In this document: positions 41,315-50,718 of the stretch, piece after piece
Numbering within the stretch: the stretch's first letter is position 1
How the letters are laid out: the number at the start of each line of letters is the position of its first letter
From: an uncultured Eggerthella sp.
GTDB taxonomy: Bacteria > Actinomycetota > Coriobacteriia > Coriobacteriales > Eggerthellaceae
Direction of reading: 5' to 3'
Assembly (NCBI GenBank): GCA_900546175.1
Contig: URBX01000004.1
Coordinates: 1 to 64,000 of the forward strand
DNA: 64,000 nucleotides
Made by a program: the position numbers and the translations under genes
The notes under the pieces: model-generated
The model's input: only the letters and a program-made list of their open reading frames with translations
What the model was told of the DNA's origin: nothing
The model's database searches: none

Positions 41315-42568
41315 TTATTTCAAACTTACGTAATTATTCCATATTTCTACCGAATCGGGAGCAAGAGGTCTATTTGCTTCAATAAGATACGCTAACCCCG
41401 CCTTATAGACCTCAAAGAATAGCTCTTTTAGAGAAATAATGCCAATTCTTTTGGCTATTTCTTCATAAACTTCCACATGATGGGTTGGTTCAAGCTTATC
41501 AGCAGCAAAAACAATCATGTCAAGAGGAGCCATGTTAGCATGAGCTGTTGTGTGTCGATTAATTGCCTGGAAAACCTCTTCCCCTAACCAAGGAAATTGT
41601 TCGCGCAAAACATAAGAAGCGGTGATGCCGTGCAAAACTTGAGGAGACCCTTTTACAACGTCTTCTGATACAGGGATACCATAGTCAGAAATACGACTTT
41701 CTAAACGTTCCGGAGTCAAAGCTTTATCCCAATCATGAAGAAGGCCTGCCATCCTTGCTTGTTCTTCGTTCAAACCGTATGCTTTCGCAATCTTCTTAGC
41801 AGTCTTTGCAACCATGACGCTATGCTCGAAACGAGAAAGTTTTACTCTCTGTTTTAAAAGCATTTTCATCTGCTCATAGTTCTCTTTACTGTATGGGTCC
41901 TGAGAAAAAGATATTTGGGAGAGGTCGGTTTTTTTGTAGGCGAATTCCGACAATTCAAAACCAGAGGTGTATAGCTTGTTTGTCATAATATATTCCTCAA
42001 CTTGAGCAGGAACCATCCCTTTAATAGAGCTCTTTTTTGCCACCGCTTCTCGCACTTCACTCGAAGAAACATCGAGCGCTTCAATTTCAATCATCTTGAT
42101 AGCGTCGGAGAATTCCTGAAGTGTTTTTTTTGCAGAGGAGTGAATCAGTGAACAACTGCCTGGTCTATCAACTCCGACAAATGTTGCCAATCCAACAAGT
42201 TCGTCTGCGCAGCGCCACTTTGGCAAAGTCAAGATAGCATCCGCTCCGCAAATAAAAAAGAACTGATAGTCTGGATACGCATCATTGAGCTCACGCAAGG
42301 TCTCAACAGTATACGTATCTCCTCCTCTATCAATCTCTATTGTATTAATATGAAAACAGGGGTTATCTTGAATTGCTAACTCAACCATACGAAGACGGTG
42401 ATGAGCAGGAGTCACAAACTGACCCTTTTTAAATACAGGCTGATAAGTAGGGATAAACCACACTTCATCAAGACCAAAATGCTGGCGTGTTTGTTCAGCA
42501 CACACCAAATGGCCAAAATGAGGAGGATCGAAAGTCCCTCCATATAAACCAATTCGTTTTGAGGCCAT
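41315..42568 (-). CDS. nadD: Fused nicotinate-nucleotide adenylyltransferase / YqeK HD hydrolase
   Basis: Two enzymes in one 417-aa chain. Residues 1-200 are NadD, which makes nicotinate adenine dinucleotide for NAD: GLYGGTFDPPHFGHLVCAEQ with the HxGH motif and a C-terminal ISSSEVR-like signature (DVSSSEVREAV). Residues 225-417 are a YqeK-type HD-domain protein, the Ap4A-hydrolysing group: KLSRFEHSVMVAKTAKKIA, AGLLHDWDKAL (HD) and INRHTTAHANMAPLDMIVFAADKLEP. In other bacteria nadD and yqeK are neighbouring separate genes; a fusion is unusual but reads without a break. It starts directly at the proA stop codon. Confidence 0.92.
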   Translation of the reverse strand: MASKRIGLYGGTFDPPHFGHLVCAEQTRQHFGLDEVWFIPTYQPVFKKGQFVTPAHHRLRMVELAIQDNPCFHINTIEIDRGGDTYTVETLRELNDAYPDYQFFFICGADAILTLPKWRCADELVGLATFVGVDRPGSCSLIHSSAKKTLQEFSDAIKMIEIEALDVSSSEVREAVAKKSSIKGMVPAQVEEYIMTNKLYTSGFELSEFAYKKTDLSQISFSQDPYSKENYEQMKMLLKQRVKLSRFEHSVMVAKTAKKIAKAYGLNEEQARMAGLLHDWDKALTPERLESRISDYGIPVSEDVVKGSPQVLHGITASYVLREQFPWLGEEVFQAINRHTTAHANMAPLDMIVFAADKLEPTHHVEVYEEIAKRIGIISLKELFFEVYKAGLAYLIEANRPLAPDSVEIWNNYVSLK

Positions 42569-43840
42569 TTAGCCACGCACCTGGCCTTGTCCTTCAATGA
42601 GATATTTATAGGTAGTAAGCGCTTCAAGAGCGAAAGGACCACGCGCGTGAAGCTTCTGAGTTGAAATTCCAATTTCAGCACCTAATCCAAACTCTCCCCC
42701 GTCAGTAAAACGAGTAGAAGCGTTGGAATAAACCGCTGCAGCATCAATCTGATTGAAAAATGCCTGGATTGCCTCAGGATTTGCAGAAAGAATTGATTCC
42801 GAATGACCAGTGCCATATTTATTGATATGGTTGATAGCTTCATGGTAGTCAGACACTACCGCTACACTAATCTCCATTGCGAGGTATTCAGTTTCCCAGT
42901 CAATCTGGTCTGCCAAAAGGTAATTTACCCCTTCAACAAGACCTGCCTTACTACAAGCCTCCACAACCTGTTCGTCACCATGAATCAGCACATTCCACTG
43001 CGCCAAGGAAGAAACAAGCTGTGGCAAAAACGCTCCTGCTATTTCTTTATCAACTAAAACCGATTCACAGGCATTACATACGCCAGTACGTTGCGTTTTA
43101 GCGTTTTTAATAATGGCGAGCGCTTGCTTAATATCAGCGCTTTTTTCAACATAGATATGACAATTGCCCGTGCCGGTCTCTATTACTGGAATAAGAGCAT
43201 TTTCTACACAGAGCTGAATAAGACTTGCTCCTCCACGAGGGATAAGGACATCAACTAGACCGCGGAGCTTTAAAAGCTCGTTTGTCTCCTGGCGATTAGT
43301 TGACTCAATAATACTAATTGCTTCTTTTGGCAAACCAACCTTTTCAAGAGCTTCACCCAGAATATGAGCAATAGCAACACACGAGTTGATAGCTAAAGAA
43401 CCGCCTCGCAAAACGCAAGCATTTCCTGATTTAATACAGATGCCAGCCGCATCAGCAGTTACATTAGGACGTGCTTCATATACCATTGCCACAACACCAA
43501 GAGGAACACTAACGCGACGCAATTTGAGACCGTTATAGAGTTCTCGCTCTTCAAGGATTTTTCCCGTAGGATCAGGCAACGAAGCTAAATCCTCCAAGGC
43601 GCTTGCCATTGATTCAAGACGCTCAGGCGTAAGAAGAAGTCTGTCCAGCAGCGACTGCTTTGTTCCTTTTTCGCTTGCCGTTTTCATGTCTTTATCGTTT
43701 TGAAGGCAAATATACTCGGCATTACTGCGCAAACCCTCTGCCATAGCAAAAAGTGCCTGATTTCGCTTTTCTTCAGAAGCGAGCGCAATTAAAGGAGCAG
43801 CATGTCTTGCTTTTTTTGCTGCGTTTCTTGCTTCACTCAT
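42569..43840 (-). CDS. proA: Gamma-glutamyl phosphate reductase
   Basis: The second step of proline synthesis: gamma-glutamyl phosphate plus NADPH to glutamate semialdehyde. The 423-aa protein has the aldehyde-dehydrogenase-like fold; family marks are VPLGVVAMVYEARPNVTADAAGICIKSGNACVLRGG and the catalytic Cys in QRTGVCNACESVLV, ending FGLGAEIGISTQKLHARGPFALEALTTYKY. It overlaps the proB stop by 4 nt (ATGA), so the two are coupled. Confidence 0.97.
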   Translation of the reverse strand: MSEARNAAKKARHAAPLIALASEEKRNQALFAMAEGLRSNAEYICLQNDKDMKTASEKGTKQSLLDRLLLTPERLESMASALEDLASLPDPTGKILEERELYNGLKLRRVSVPLGVVAMVYEARPNVTADAAGICIKSGNACVLRGGSLAINSCVAIAHILGEALEKVGLPKEAISIIESTNRQETNELLKLRGLVDVLIPRGGASLIQLCVENALIPVIETGTGNCHIYVEKSADIKQALAIIKNAKTQRTGVCNACESVLVDKEIAGAFLPQLVSSLAQWNVLIHGDEQVVEACSKAGLVEGVNYLLADQIDWETEYLAMEISVAVVSDYHEAINHINKYGTGHSESILSANPEAIQAFFNQIDAAAVYSNASTRFTDGGEFGLGAEIGISTQKLHARGPFALEALTTYKYLIEGQGQVRG

Positions 43841-44964
43841 TCAAACACCACCAGTTCGTCTCTATGAACAACAGGACGCGAAGATAAGTCCCTAAACAAT
43901 TCATTTGCTTTTATTTCTTGCTGAGACCTACCGCACGCAAGAGAAATTTCTGAAGAAGAAGCTCCTGCCTTACCGCGAGCAAAAAGATGGCCTTCTTCAT
44001 CAACAATATCAACAATATCTTCAGGATCATACTTACCTGAAGAAGACTTAACGCCTACCGCAAGTAAAGAAGACCCTCTTGTAATCAGGGCATTTTTTGC
44101 ACCTGAATCAACTACGAGGGTTCCCTTAGTGTTGTCTCCAAGGGCAATCCAAAGTTTTTTAGGAGTAATGTCATGAATTATTGAAGAAGGGATAAAACGT
44201 GTGCACTGAGCTGACCCGCAAAGCACCTTTACCAGGATATCTTCTTCCCTTCCATGACAAATAATCATTTGAATGCCTGCAACCAGAAGAACTCGAGCAG
44301 CTCTGATTTTCGTAATCATGCCGCCACTTCCCACTTTTGAACCAACGCCTCCCGCAAGAGCCATGATTTCAGGAGTTACCGCATGAACTTCGGGAATTAA
44401 TTCTGCAGAAGCGTCTTCATTTGGGTTAGCAGTATAGAGACCCTGAATATCGGAAAAGAGAACACAAAGATCCGCTTTGATTAAACAAGATACTAATGCT
44501 GCAAGTGTGTCATTATCACCAAAACGAATCTGCTCAACAGAAACCGTGTCATTTTCATTAATAATAGGCACAACGTTGAGCTCTAAAAGCCTATTCAACG
44601 TATCGCGAGCATGAAGATACGAATCGCGATGAGCAGTAGTGTGACGCGTAATTAATACCATTGAGGTAAGAATGTCATATCGAGAAAAAGCATCCGCATA
44701 CGCAGAAGCAAGGATATTTTGCCCAACAGACGCAGCTGCCTGAAGAGTAGGCATATCGCTTGGGCGTTCAGAAAAACCAAGAGGGCCCATTCCGCAAGCA
44801 ATAGCACCACTACTTACGATAACTGGTTTCCAGCCCTTTTCGCGTGCATGAAAAACCTGCTCTGCAAGATTTTCCAGGTAAGGAATATCAAGCACTCCTT
44901 CACTGTTTACTAAAGTGGAAGAACCAATTTTAATAACAACAATTTTTGAAGTGCTTGTCTTCAT
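43837..44964 (-). CDS. proB: Glutamate 5-kinase
   Basis: The first, feedback-controlled step of proline synthesis. The 375-aa protein has an amino-acid kinase domain (KIVVIKIGSSTLV ... NENDTVSVEQIRFGDNDTLAALVS ... GSGGMITKIRAARVLLVAGIQMIICHG) and a C-terminal PUA domain (KGTLVVDSGAKNALITRGSSLLAVGV), as in full-length ProB. It begins 0 nt after the obgE stop and ends in the proA start, so obgE-proB-proA-nadD-rsfS is one tight transcript. Confidence 0.97.
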   Translation of the reverse strand: MKTSTSKIVVIKIGSSTLVNSEGVLDIPYLENLAEQVFHAREKGWKPVIVSSGAIACGMGPLGFSERPSDMPTLQAAASVGQNILASAYADAFSRYDILTSMVLITRHTTAHRDSYLHARDTLNRLLELNVVPIINENDTVSVEQIRFGDNDTLAALVSCLIKADLCVLFSDIQGLYTANPNEDASAELIPEVHAVTPEIMALAGGVGSKVGSGGMITKIRAARVLLVAGIQMIICHGREEDILVKVLCGSAQCTRFIPSSIIHDITPKKLWIALGDNTKGTLVVDSGAKNALITRGSSLLAVGVKSSSGKYDPEDIVDIVDEEGHLFARGKAGASSSEISLACGRSQQEIKANELFRDLSSRPVVHRDELVVFE

Positions 44965-46359
44965 TTAAATATCCAATCCATCATACATGTCTTCAGACAT
45001 GCGAGAAGATTCAAATTCAAATTCGTAACCAAGAATACGAATTTCATCACCATCATAAGCGCCTGCATGTTCAAGAGCAGTATCAAGACCTAAGCGCTTA
45101 AAACGATGTTGCAAAAAGGCAATTGCCTCATCGTTCTCCCAGTCGGTCTGCATAACCATGCGCTCAATCTGCTTACCAGAAACACGAAATACTCCCTCGG
45201 AGAGTTTCGTGATTTCGTACTTCTTTTCGCGCTGATCAGCTCGATGCTGCCAGATTTGATCGTAATGCTCCATGCCTTCTTGAGCCTTACGAGCAGCTTC
45301 ACGAATCTCATGAACCTTTGCACCCGTGGCAAGCTTAAGTTGCTCTAAGCCTTCACCCGTAATAGCACTGGTAAGGAACAATTTTGGGTTGATAGTGCTC
45401 TCAATATATTCATTGCCACCTGCAGCTTCTAAAGAATCCATTTTAACTTCTTTTGCCAGGCGTTCTGCAGCTTCTTTTGCGCCAGGAGCATCAATCTTAT
45501 TTCCTACCACAATTACTGGGCGCTTAGTTAATTCTTGTGCATAAAGAGCGAGCTCGTTTTTAATAATCTTATAATCCTCAACAGGATCACGGCCCTCATA
45601 GCCACCCGACAAGTCAACTACGTGAAGAATAATTGCGCTTCGTTCAATATGACGAAGGAATTCATGACCAAGGCCCTTTCCTTCATGAGCGCCTTCAATA
45701 AGGCCAGGAACATCAGCCACTACGTAGTTATACTCGCCTGTTTTAACTACTCCTAAATTAGGAACAAGCGTTGTAAAAGGATAATCTGCAATCTTTGGTT
45801 TTGCTGCCGAAATACGAGAAATCAACGAAGACTTTCCTGCAGAAGGAACACCTACTAAGGCAGCATCAGCCATAAGCTTCATTTCAAGCTCAATCCAACG
45901 CTCTTCAGCAGGAACACCCAATTCAGAAAAAGCAGGAGCACGACGGGTTGGTGTAACAAAATGACAGTTACCACGACCTCCTGGGCCACCCTTAGCAACA
46001 ATGATTTGTTCATCGTGATGAGTAAGATCGGCAATAATTTCGCCAACCTCTTTAGTGTCTTCAGAATACTCACGAACAATAGTGCCAACAGGAACTTTTA
46101 AAATCAAATCCTCACCATTAGCACCATGACGTTTAGCACCCTTACCATGGGTACCACGAGTAGCCTTGAAATGATGTTTGAAGCGGTAGTCAATTAAGGA
46201 AGATACTGTCATATCTGCCTTAACAATAACATTACCACCGCGGCCGCCGTCACCACCATCAGGACCGCCCTTTGGAACATGGGCTTCACGCCTAAAAGAG
46301 GTGCACCCAGCGCCACCATCACCAGCTTTTACAAATATACGAACTTTATCAGTAAACAT
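44965..46359 (-). CDS. obg: GTPase Obg
   Basis: A ribosome-assembly and stress-signalling GTPase. The 464-aa protein has the glycine-rich Obg domain (FVKAGDGGAGCTSFRREAHVPKGGPDGGDGGRGGN), the G domain with VGVPSAGKSSLISRIS (G1), PFTTLVPNLGVV (switch I), DVPGLIEGAHEG (G3) and VGNKIDAPG (G4), and the C-terminal OCT domain (EGVFRVSGKQIERMVMQTDWENDEAIAFLQHRFKRLG). The order rplU-rpmA-obg is conserved in bacteria. Confidence 0.97.
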   Translation of the reverse strand: MFTDKVRIFVKAGDGGAGCTSFRREAHVPKGGPDGGDGGRGGNVIVKADMTVSSLIDYRFKHHFKATRGTHGKGAKRHGANGEDLILKVPVGTIVREYSEDTKEVGEIIADLTHHDEQIIVAKGGPGGRGNCHFVTPTRRAPAFSELGVPAEERWIELEMKLMADAALVGVPSAGKSSLISRISAAKPKIADYPFTTLVPNLGVVKTGEYNYVVADVPGLIEGAHEGKGLGHEFLRHIERSAIILHVVDLSGGYEGRDPVEDYKIIKNELALYAQELTKRPVIVVGNKIDAPGAKEAAERLAKEVKMDSLEAAGGNEYIESTINPKLFLTSAITGEGLEQLKLATGAKVHEIREAARKAQEGMEHYDQIWQHRADQREKKYEITKLSEGVFRVSGKQIERMVMQTDWENDEAIAFLQHRFKRLGLDTALEHAGAYDGDEIRILGYEFEFESSRMSEDMYDGLDI

Positions 46360-46376
46360 AATAAGTCGATTCTAAA

Positions 46377-46405
46377 CGAAAAAGCCCCCTGCAATGCAGA
46401 GGGCT
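46377..46405 (-). terminator. Hairpin between rpmA and obg
   Basis: AAGCCCCCTGCA (46381-46392) pairs with TGCAGAGGGCTT (46394-46405) with one mismatch. On the minus strand the stem is followed by TTTTTCG. It would attenuate or end the rplU-rpmA transcript before obg, which has no other obvious promoter. Confidence 0.65.
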
Positions 46406-46432
46406 TACAATTTTTACTATTAAAAGGTTGAG

Positions 46433-46684
46433 CTATGCCTGTACGCGAACGTGAACCTTGCGACGTGCACCCTTGGTGTACTCAACAACGCCATCACACA
46501 TTGCAAATAAAGTATCATCCTTGCCGCGACCAACATTCTCGCCTGGGTGAATGCGAGTACCACGCTGACGAACCAAGATGTTACCAGCGGTTACGGTTTC
46601 ACCTGCAAAACGCTTGCAACCAAGACGCTTAGACTGGGAGTCACGACCGTTACGGATGGAACCTTGACCTTTCTTATGTGCCAT
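46433..46684 (-). CDS. rpmA: 50S ribosomal protein L27
   Basis: An 83-aa protein of the large subunit near the peptidyl transferase centre. It starts MAHKKGQGSIRNGRDSQSKRLG with the Gly-rich end directly after the Met, so it lacks the N-terminal extension that Firmicutes cleave off. The RFAGETVTAGNILVRQRGTRIHPG and GKDDTLFA segments match the family. It lies 15 nt after rplU. Confidence 0.98.
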   Translation of the reverse strand: MAHKKGQGSIRNGRDSQSKRLGCKRFAGETVTAGNILVRQRGTRIHPGENVGRGKDDTLFAMCDGVVEYTKGARRKVHVRVQA

Positions 46685-46699
46685 TCTAATTCCCTCCTT

Positions 46700-47020
46700 T
46701 TACTCAGCTTTTTCAGCGCCTACAGCGGTAATCTTAACACGGGTCAACTGCTGACGGTGACCACGAGTGCGCTTGTAGTTCTTGCGCTTCTTGAACTTGA
46801 AGATGAGTGCCTTTTCACCCTTGAACTGCTCAACAATGGTAGCTTCTACCTTTGTTGCAGCTGCCTTTGCAGGATCTGCTTCTACCTGAGCGCCATCTAC
46901 CACAGCGATTACAGGCAATTCAACAGTGGTGCCAACCTCTGCATCAAGCTTTTCAACATTTACAAAATCTCCAGCAGCTACTTTGTACTGCTTTCCACCA
47001 GTTTTAATAATTGCGTACAT
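46700..47020 (-). CDS. rplU: 50S ribosomal protein L21
   Basis: A 106-aa protein; start ATG 47020 (MYAIIKTGGKQYKVAAGDFV) has AGGAG 8 nt upstream, while a longer frame would add residues not found in the family. Family marks are the KTGGKQYKV start, KGEKALIFKFKKRKNYKRTRGHRQQLTRVKI. It heads the rplU-rpmA transcript and has a strong promoter. Confidence 0.97.
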   Translation of the reverse strand: MYAIIKTGGKQYKVAAGDFVNVEKLDAEVGTTVELPVIAVVDGAQVEADPAKAAATKVEATIVEQFKGEKALIFKFKKRKNYKRTRGHRQQLTRVKITAVGAEKAE

Positions 47021-47056
47021 CGATTTACTCCTAATATGTTCAAAACGCAAAGCGAT

Positions 47057-47085
47057 ACTATACTAGTATCGAACGCATAAGTCAA
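47057..47085 (-). promoter_or_regulatory. rplU-rpmA promoter
   Basis: On the minus strand TTGACT (47080-47085) and TATAGT (47057-47062) are separated by exactly 17 nt. A palindrome CGATACTA-TAC-TAGTATCG (47053-47071) covers the -10 box, which could be a regulatory site or coincidence. Confidence 0.85.
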
Positions 47086-47159
47086 CTAAACGAAAGAAAA
47101 TTTTCACTTTTTTCGCTTAATGGATGCGCAACTAGTATTCGCTACGCCTCAGTGCAGTA

Positions 47160-49877
47160 TTAGTGCGCTTCTGCCCAATTTTTTCCCCAGGAGACATCAA
47201 CCAACAGCGGAACCGAAAGGGAAACAACAGATTCCATTATCTCCTTAACCTGAGCGGAAACTTCCTCCAGCTCCTCTGCAGGAACTGAAAGATCAAGCTC
47301 GTCATGAACCTGAAGCAAAAGTTTACTTGATTTGCCAGAAGTTACAAGTTTTTCTTGAACATTTCTCATAGCAATTTTAATAATATCGGCAGCACTTCCC
47401 TGCATTGGATGATTCATGGCAGTTCGTTCGCCAAAATTGCGTTTTGAAGCATTTCTAGACTTCAAATCTGGAATGTAGCGCCTTCTGCCAAACAGCGTCT
47501 CTGCGTAGCCGTTTTGATGCGCCTTTTCGATTGTTTCGTCAAGATAAGTTCTCACTTGCGGATACGCTTCATAATAACGATCAATCATATCTTTTGCTTC
47601 TGCAAAAGACACTCCCAATGACTGAGCTAATCCGTATGCTTGTTGACCATACACAATGCCAAAGTTAACGGCTTTTGCTTTGCTTCTCATCAAAGGAGTT
47701 ACTTGATCAACAGGAACACCAAATACTCGAGAAGCGGTATTAGCATGAAAATCTTCGCCAGAAATAAAAGCATTTATCAAGTGTTCATCCTGAGAAAGAT
47801 GAGCTAATAGGCGAAGTTCAATCTGGGAATAGTCTGCCGACACAAAATAGTCATGGTCAGCAAACGGAATAAAGGATTCGCGAATTTTCCTTCCAAATTC
47901 ACTCCTAGCTGGAATATTTTGCAAATTTGGGTCGGATGACGATAAACGACCCGTAGCGGTGACTCGTTCGTTAAAGGAGGTATGCACCCTCCCATCCTCT
48001 GCTCGCTTAGCCATTTTCGGCAAGGCATCAATATACGTAGACTTAATCTTTGCGAATTCACGGTATTGCAAGATTTCTTCAGCGATATTAGGTTGGTCAT
48101 CAGGAATCTTTTTAGCTAATTCACTTAAAACAGAAGCGTCGGTAGAAAAGCCGCTCTTTGTTTTCTTTATCGGATCAAAACCCATTACCTCAAAAAGGAT
48201 ATGTCCTAACTGTTTTGGAGAGTCAACATTAAACTCTTCTCCCGCAATTTCAATAATATGCTTCTTTAATCCGTCAATAACTTCTCCCGTTTCTTGACCA
48301 AGAAGAGCAAGCATTCCGTTATCAATCTCTGCGCCGGTGCGCTCCATGCAAGCCAAAACACTTACTAAAGGTAAATCGATGGAATAATATACTTCCTCAG
48401 CGTTTCTCTCTTTAAGCTGATTACTGAGCGGCTCTTTCAATAAACGAGCACAAGCAGCCCGATAGGCAAGCATCTGGTTTTGGTCCTGTTCTTCAAGCAC
48501 GCATGAGCCTAAATAATTTTGGACAAGGTTTTCTAAGGTAATGTTTCCTTTTGCTGCATCGCAGACGTATTCTGCCAACGAAATATCAAAAAACGATGCA
48601 TTAAGAAGATCTTCCTCGGAAACAAGCGCTTCTTTTTTTACATCCTTAGGAAAAACAAGTTGGGCAAATTCTTTACCATCGTATACCGAGAAGTTTCTGT
48701 TTGAAAGCAACCAAGCAATAACACTTTCAGGAGAATGGCGGGTATTCTGATCAAAAATTGCAGTACCCTTCTTAGTATTCAGAGAAACCACCAAACCAGA
48801 AGAAAAAAGGTTAGCTTGTGGGTCGCTGCAAAATGCAACACCAAGCTCGCTGTCCCCATCTCCTTCGGATTCATTATCGAAATCCCGACAAAGCGCGCTA
48901 AAGAACTCATCACTTTCTAAAGCAGTATAAATTGGTTCATACTCAATTTCGGTCTGTTTGGTAGGCACCGATGGACTCAGCGCTAAAACCTTTCCTAAAT
49001 GAGCCATAAAACGCACATCAGTGAAGGCTTCAACTACCTTATCCGTATCGAAAGAAGGGAACGAAAGAGAGTCAAGATCTAAGTCGAAATCAACATCAGT
49101 GACAATGGTAGCAACTTGCCGAGAAATAAAAGCATCTTCTTTGCCATTAATTAAGTTTTCTTTTTGTTTTCCCTTAAAGGAATCAATATTTTCATAAATG
49201 CCTTCAATGGAACCAAATTGCTGAAGCATGCTTGCAGCTTTTTTATCACCAATACCCTTAACGCCGGGGATATTATCAGCCGTATCACCCTTTAATCCTA
49301 AGAAATCAGGAAATTGAGCGGGAGTGACACCATACCGTTCTTCCACTTCAGCAGGACCATATACCGCAATATCAGTGATGCCCTTTTTTGTTGTAACAAT
49401 GCGAGTAAGGTCAGAAGCCAGCTGATAGGCATCTTTATCACCTGTTACCAACAACGTGCGGTTTCCAAGCTTTTCATTACGCGCAGCAATGGTGCCTAGA
49501 ATATCATCCCCTTCCCAACCAGGAAGAGAAATAACCGGAATTGAAAGAGAATCGAGCAGTTTTTCAATAAGAGGGAACTGCACTTTCAAATCGGGATCCA
49601 TAGGAGGGCGCTGAGCTTTATATTGTTGAAGAGCTTCCATGCGAAATTGAGGACGCCCTTTATCAAAGGCGCATATTACCGCATCGGGCTTAAGGGTCTC
49701 CATCATCTTTAGAAACATTGACATAAAACCAAACGCTGCATTGGTAGGAGTCCCATCGGGCGCATTCATGGAAGCTTGAACTGCATGAAAGGCGCGATGC
49801 ATAAATGAATTGCCGTCAATAACTGCATATGTTTTTGGATTACTCTCTTGATCAGAAACAAGAATCTCTTCGCTCAC
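47160..49877 (-). CDS. polA: DNA polymerase I
   Basis: It fills gaps and removes RNA primers. GTG 49877 is chosen for the GAGGT site 6 nt upstream; a GTG at 49889 is the alternative. The 905-aa protein has the 5' nuclease domain (VIDGNSFMHRAFHAV; VTGDKDAYQLAS; FLGLKGDTADNIPGVKGIGDKKA), a middle exonuclease-like domain and the family A polymerase (RVTATGRLSSSDPNLQNIPAR; DYSQIELRLLAHLS; the O helix RSKAKAVNFGIVYG; QVHDELDLSVP). In the middle domain the proofreading Asp-x-Glu pair is not seen and the later motif reads YDGKEF in place of the usual HN-x-KFD, so proofreading is probably lost, as in Bacillus-type PolA. Confidence 0.96.
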   Translation of the reverse strand: MSEEILVSDQESNPKTYAVIDGNSFMHRAFHAVQASMNAPDGTPTNAAFGFMSMFLKMMETLKPDAVICAFDKGRPQFRMEALQQYKAQRPPMDPDLKVQFPLIEKLLDSLSIPVISLPGWEGDDILGTIAARNEKLGNRTLLVTGDKDAYQLASDLTRIVTTKKGITDIAVYGPAEVEERYGVTPAQFPDFLGLKGDTADNIPGVKGIGDKKAASMLQQFGSIEGIYENIDSFKGKQKENLINGKEDAFISRQVATIVTDVDFDLDLDSLSFPSFDTDKVVEAFTDVRFMAHLGKVLALSPSVPTKQTEIEYEPIYTALESDEFFSALCRDFDNESEGDGDSELGVAFCSDPQANLFSSGLVVSLNTKKGTAIFDQNTRHSPESVIAWLLSNRNFSVYDGKEFAQLVFPKDVKKEALVSEEDLLNASFFDISLAEYVCDAAKGNITLENLVQNYLGSCVLEEQDQNQMLAYRAACARLLKEPLSNQLKERNAEEVYYSIDLPLVSVLACMERTGAEIDNGMLALLGQETGEVIDGLKKHIIEIAGEEFNVDSPKQLGHILFEVMGFDPIKKTKSGFSTDASVLSELAKKIPDDQPNIAEEILQYREFAKIKSTYIDALPKMAKRAEDGRVHTSFNERVTATGRLSSSDPNLQNIPARSEFGRKIRESFIPFADHDYFVSADYSQIELRLLAHLSQDEHLINAFISGEDFHANTASRVFGVPVDQVTPLMRSKAKAVNFGIVYGQQAYGLAQSLGVSFAEAKDMIDRYYEAYPQVRTYLDETIEKAHQNGYAETLFGRRRYIPDLKSRNASKRNFGERTAMNHPMQGSAADIIKIAMRNVQEKLVTSGKSSKLLLQVHDELDLSVPAEELEEVSAQVKEIMESVVSLSVPLLVDVSWGKNWAEAH

Positions 49878-49920
49878 AAAATACCTCACTTATTAGACAG
49901 AATATGAAGCCATTCTACAC

Positions 49921-49979
49921 CACCACCCTGCCTTACCTTAACTGTGAAACAGTTTTAGGAAAACAGGGTGGTGTTTTTT
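49921..49979. other. Branched inverted repeat between polA and the response regulator
   Basis: CACCACCCTG (49921-49930) pairs perfectly with CAGGGTGGTG (49964-49973) and encloses a second small hairpin, AACTGT/ACAGTT. Six Ts follow on the plus strand. No plus-strand gene lies upstream, so a terminator role is only sensible for the minus-strand regulator gene, where the U-tract is absent. Confidence 0.5.
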
Positions 49980-50031
49980 ACTGTGACAAAGAGACACGAA
50001 TATACAGTGTGTTTATGGGCATACTTTTAAA

Positions 50032-50706
50032 CTATGCGTTCCACAAATAGCCAACGCCTCGTACTGTTTCCAAGCGTTGTGCCAAATCAGGACCAAGCTT
50101 TGCGCGAACGCGACGAACATGGACGTCTACCGTACGAGAACCACCATAGTAATCAAAACCCCACACGCGACGAAGAAGAGCATCACGAGAATAGGTTCTT
50201 GATGGATGGGTTACCAAAAACGCTAAAAGAGCATACTCCAAATAGGTAAAGTCTAAAGGCACGTTGTTGACGGTAACCTGATACGTTGCCAAATTGATGG
50301 TCATGTTATCAACAGTAATGAAATCACTTGAAGAGCTTTCATTTCCAGGCCAGAGTAGCTGGCGAATACGCAAAGCACACTCTTCAGAGCTCGCTCCATG
50401 AACAACGAAGTCACTCTTTATTTGTACTGGCAAGCGGAACGAAGAAAGCGCATCTTCTTTAATAATAAAAAGAACAGGAACGCCTCCATCATTTGCCAAT
50501 TCTTGCTCAACAGTAGCAACACTTTGACTAGCATCGTTCATTACTTCATAAATCACCAAATCGTATGATCTATTCGCAGAAAGAATGTTCTTCATTTGCA
50601 AAGATGACCCTGCGGAGACATCAACATCTAAGCCGCTAAGTACTGCCTGAAATTTATGAGCGTTATCGAGGCTGTCTGCAATGAATATTACGGTTTTACG
50701 CTGCAT
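50032..50706 (-). CDS. Atypical OmpR-family regulator, GlnR-like
   Basis: A 224-aa two-domain regulator; start ATG 50706 (MQRKTVIFIADSLDN) is preferred over GTG 50715 because of the AGGTG site. The N-terminal half has a receiver fold but the phosphate-accepting Asp position reads YDLVIYEVMND, that is Glu, and the acidic pair near the start is reduced (IADS). The C-terminal half is a normal winged helix (FTYLEYALLAFLVTHPSRTYSRDALLRRVWGFDYYGGSRTVDVHVRRVRAKLGPD). Phosphorylation is therefore unlikely. GlnR of actinobacteria is the same type of orphan, non-phosphorylated regulator. It starts 12 nt after glnA, supporting a nitrogen role. Confidence 0.82.
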   Translation of the reverse strand: MQRKTVIFIADSLDNAHKFQAVLSGLDVDVSAGSSLQMKNILSANRSYDLVIYEVMNDASQSVATVEQELANDGGVPVLFIIKEDALSSFRLPVQIKSDFVVHGASSEECALRIRQLLWPGNESSSSDFITVDNMTINLATYQVTVNNVPLDFTYLEYALLAFLVTHPSRTYSRDALLRRVWGFDYYGGSRTVDVHVRRVRAKLGPDLAQRLETVRGVGYLWNA

Positions 50707-50718
50707 AAAAATCACCTA

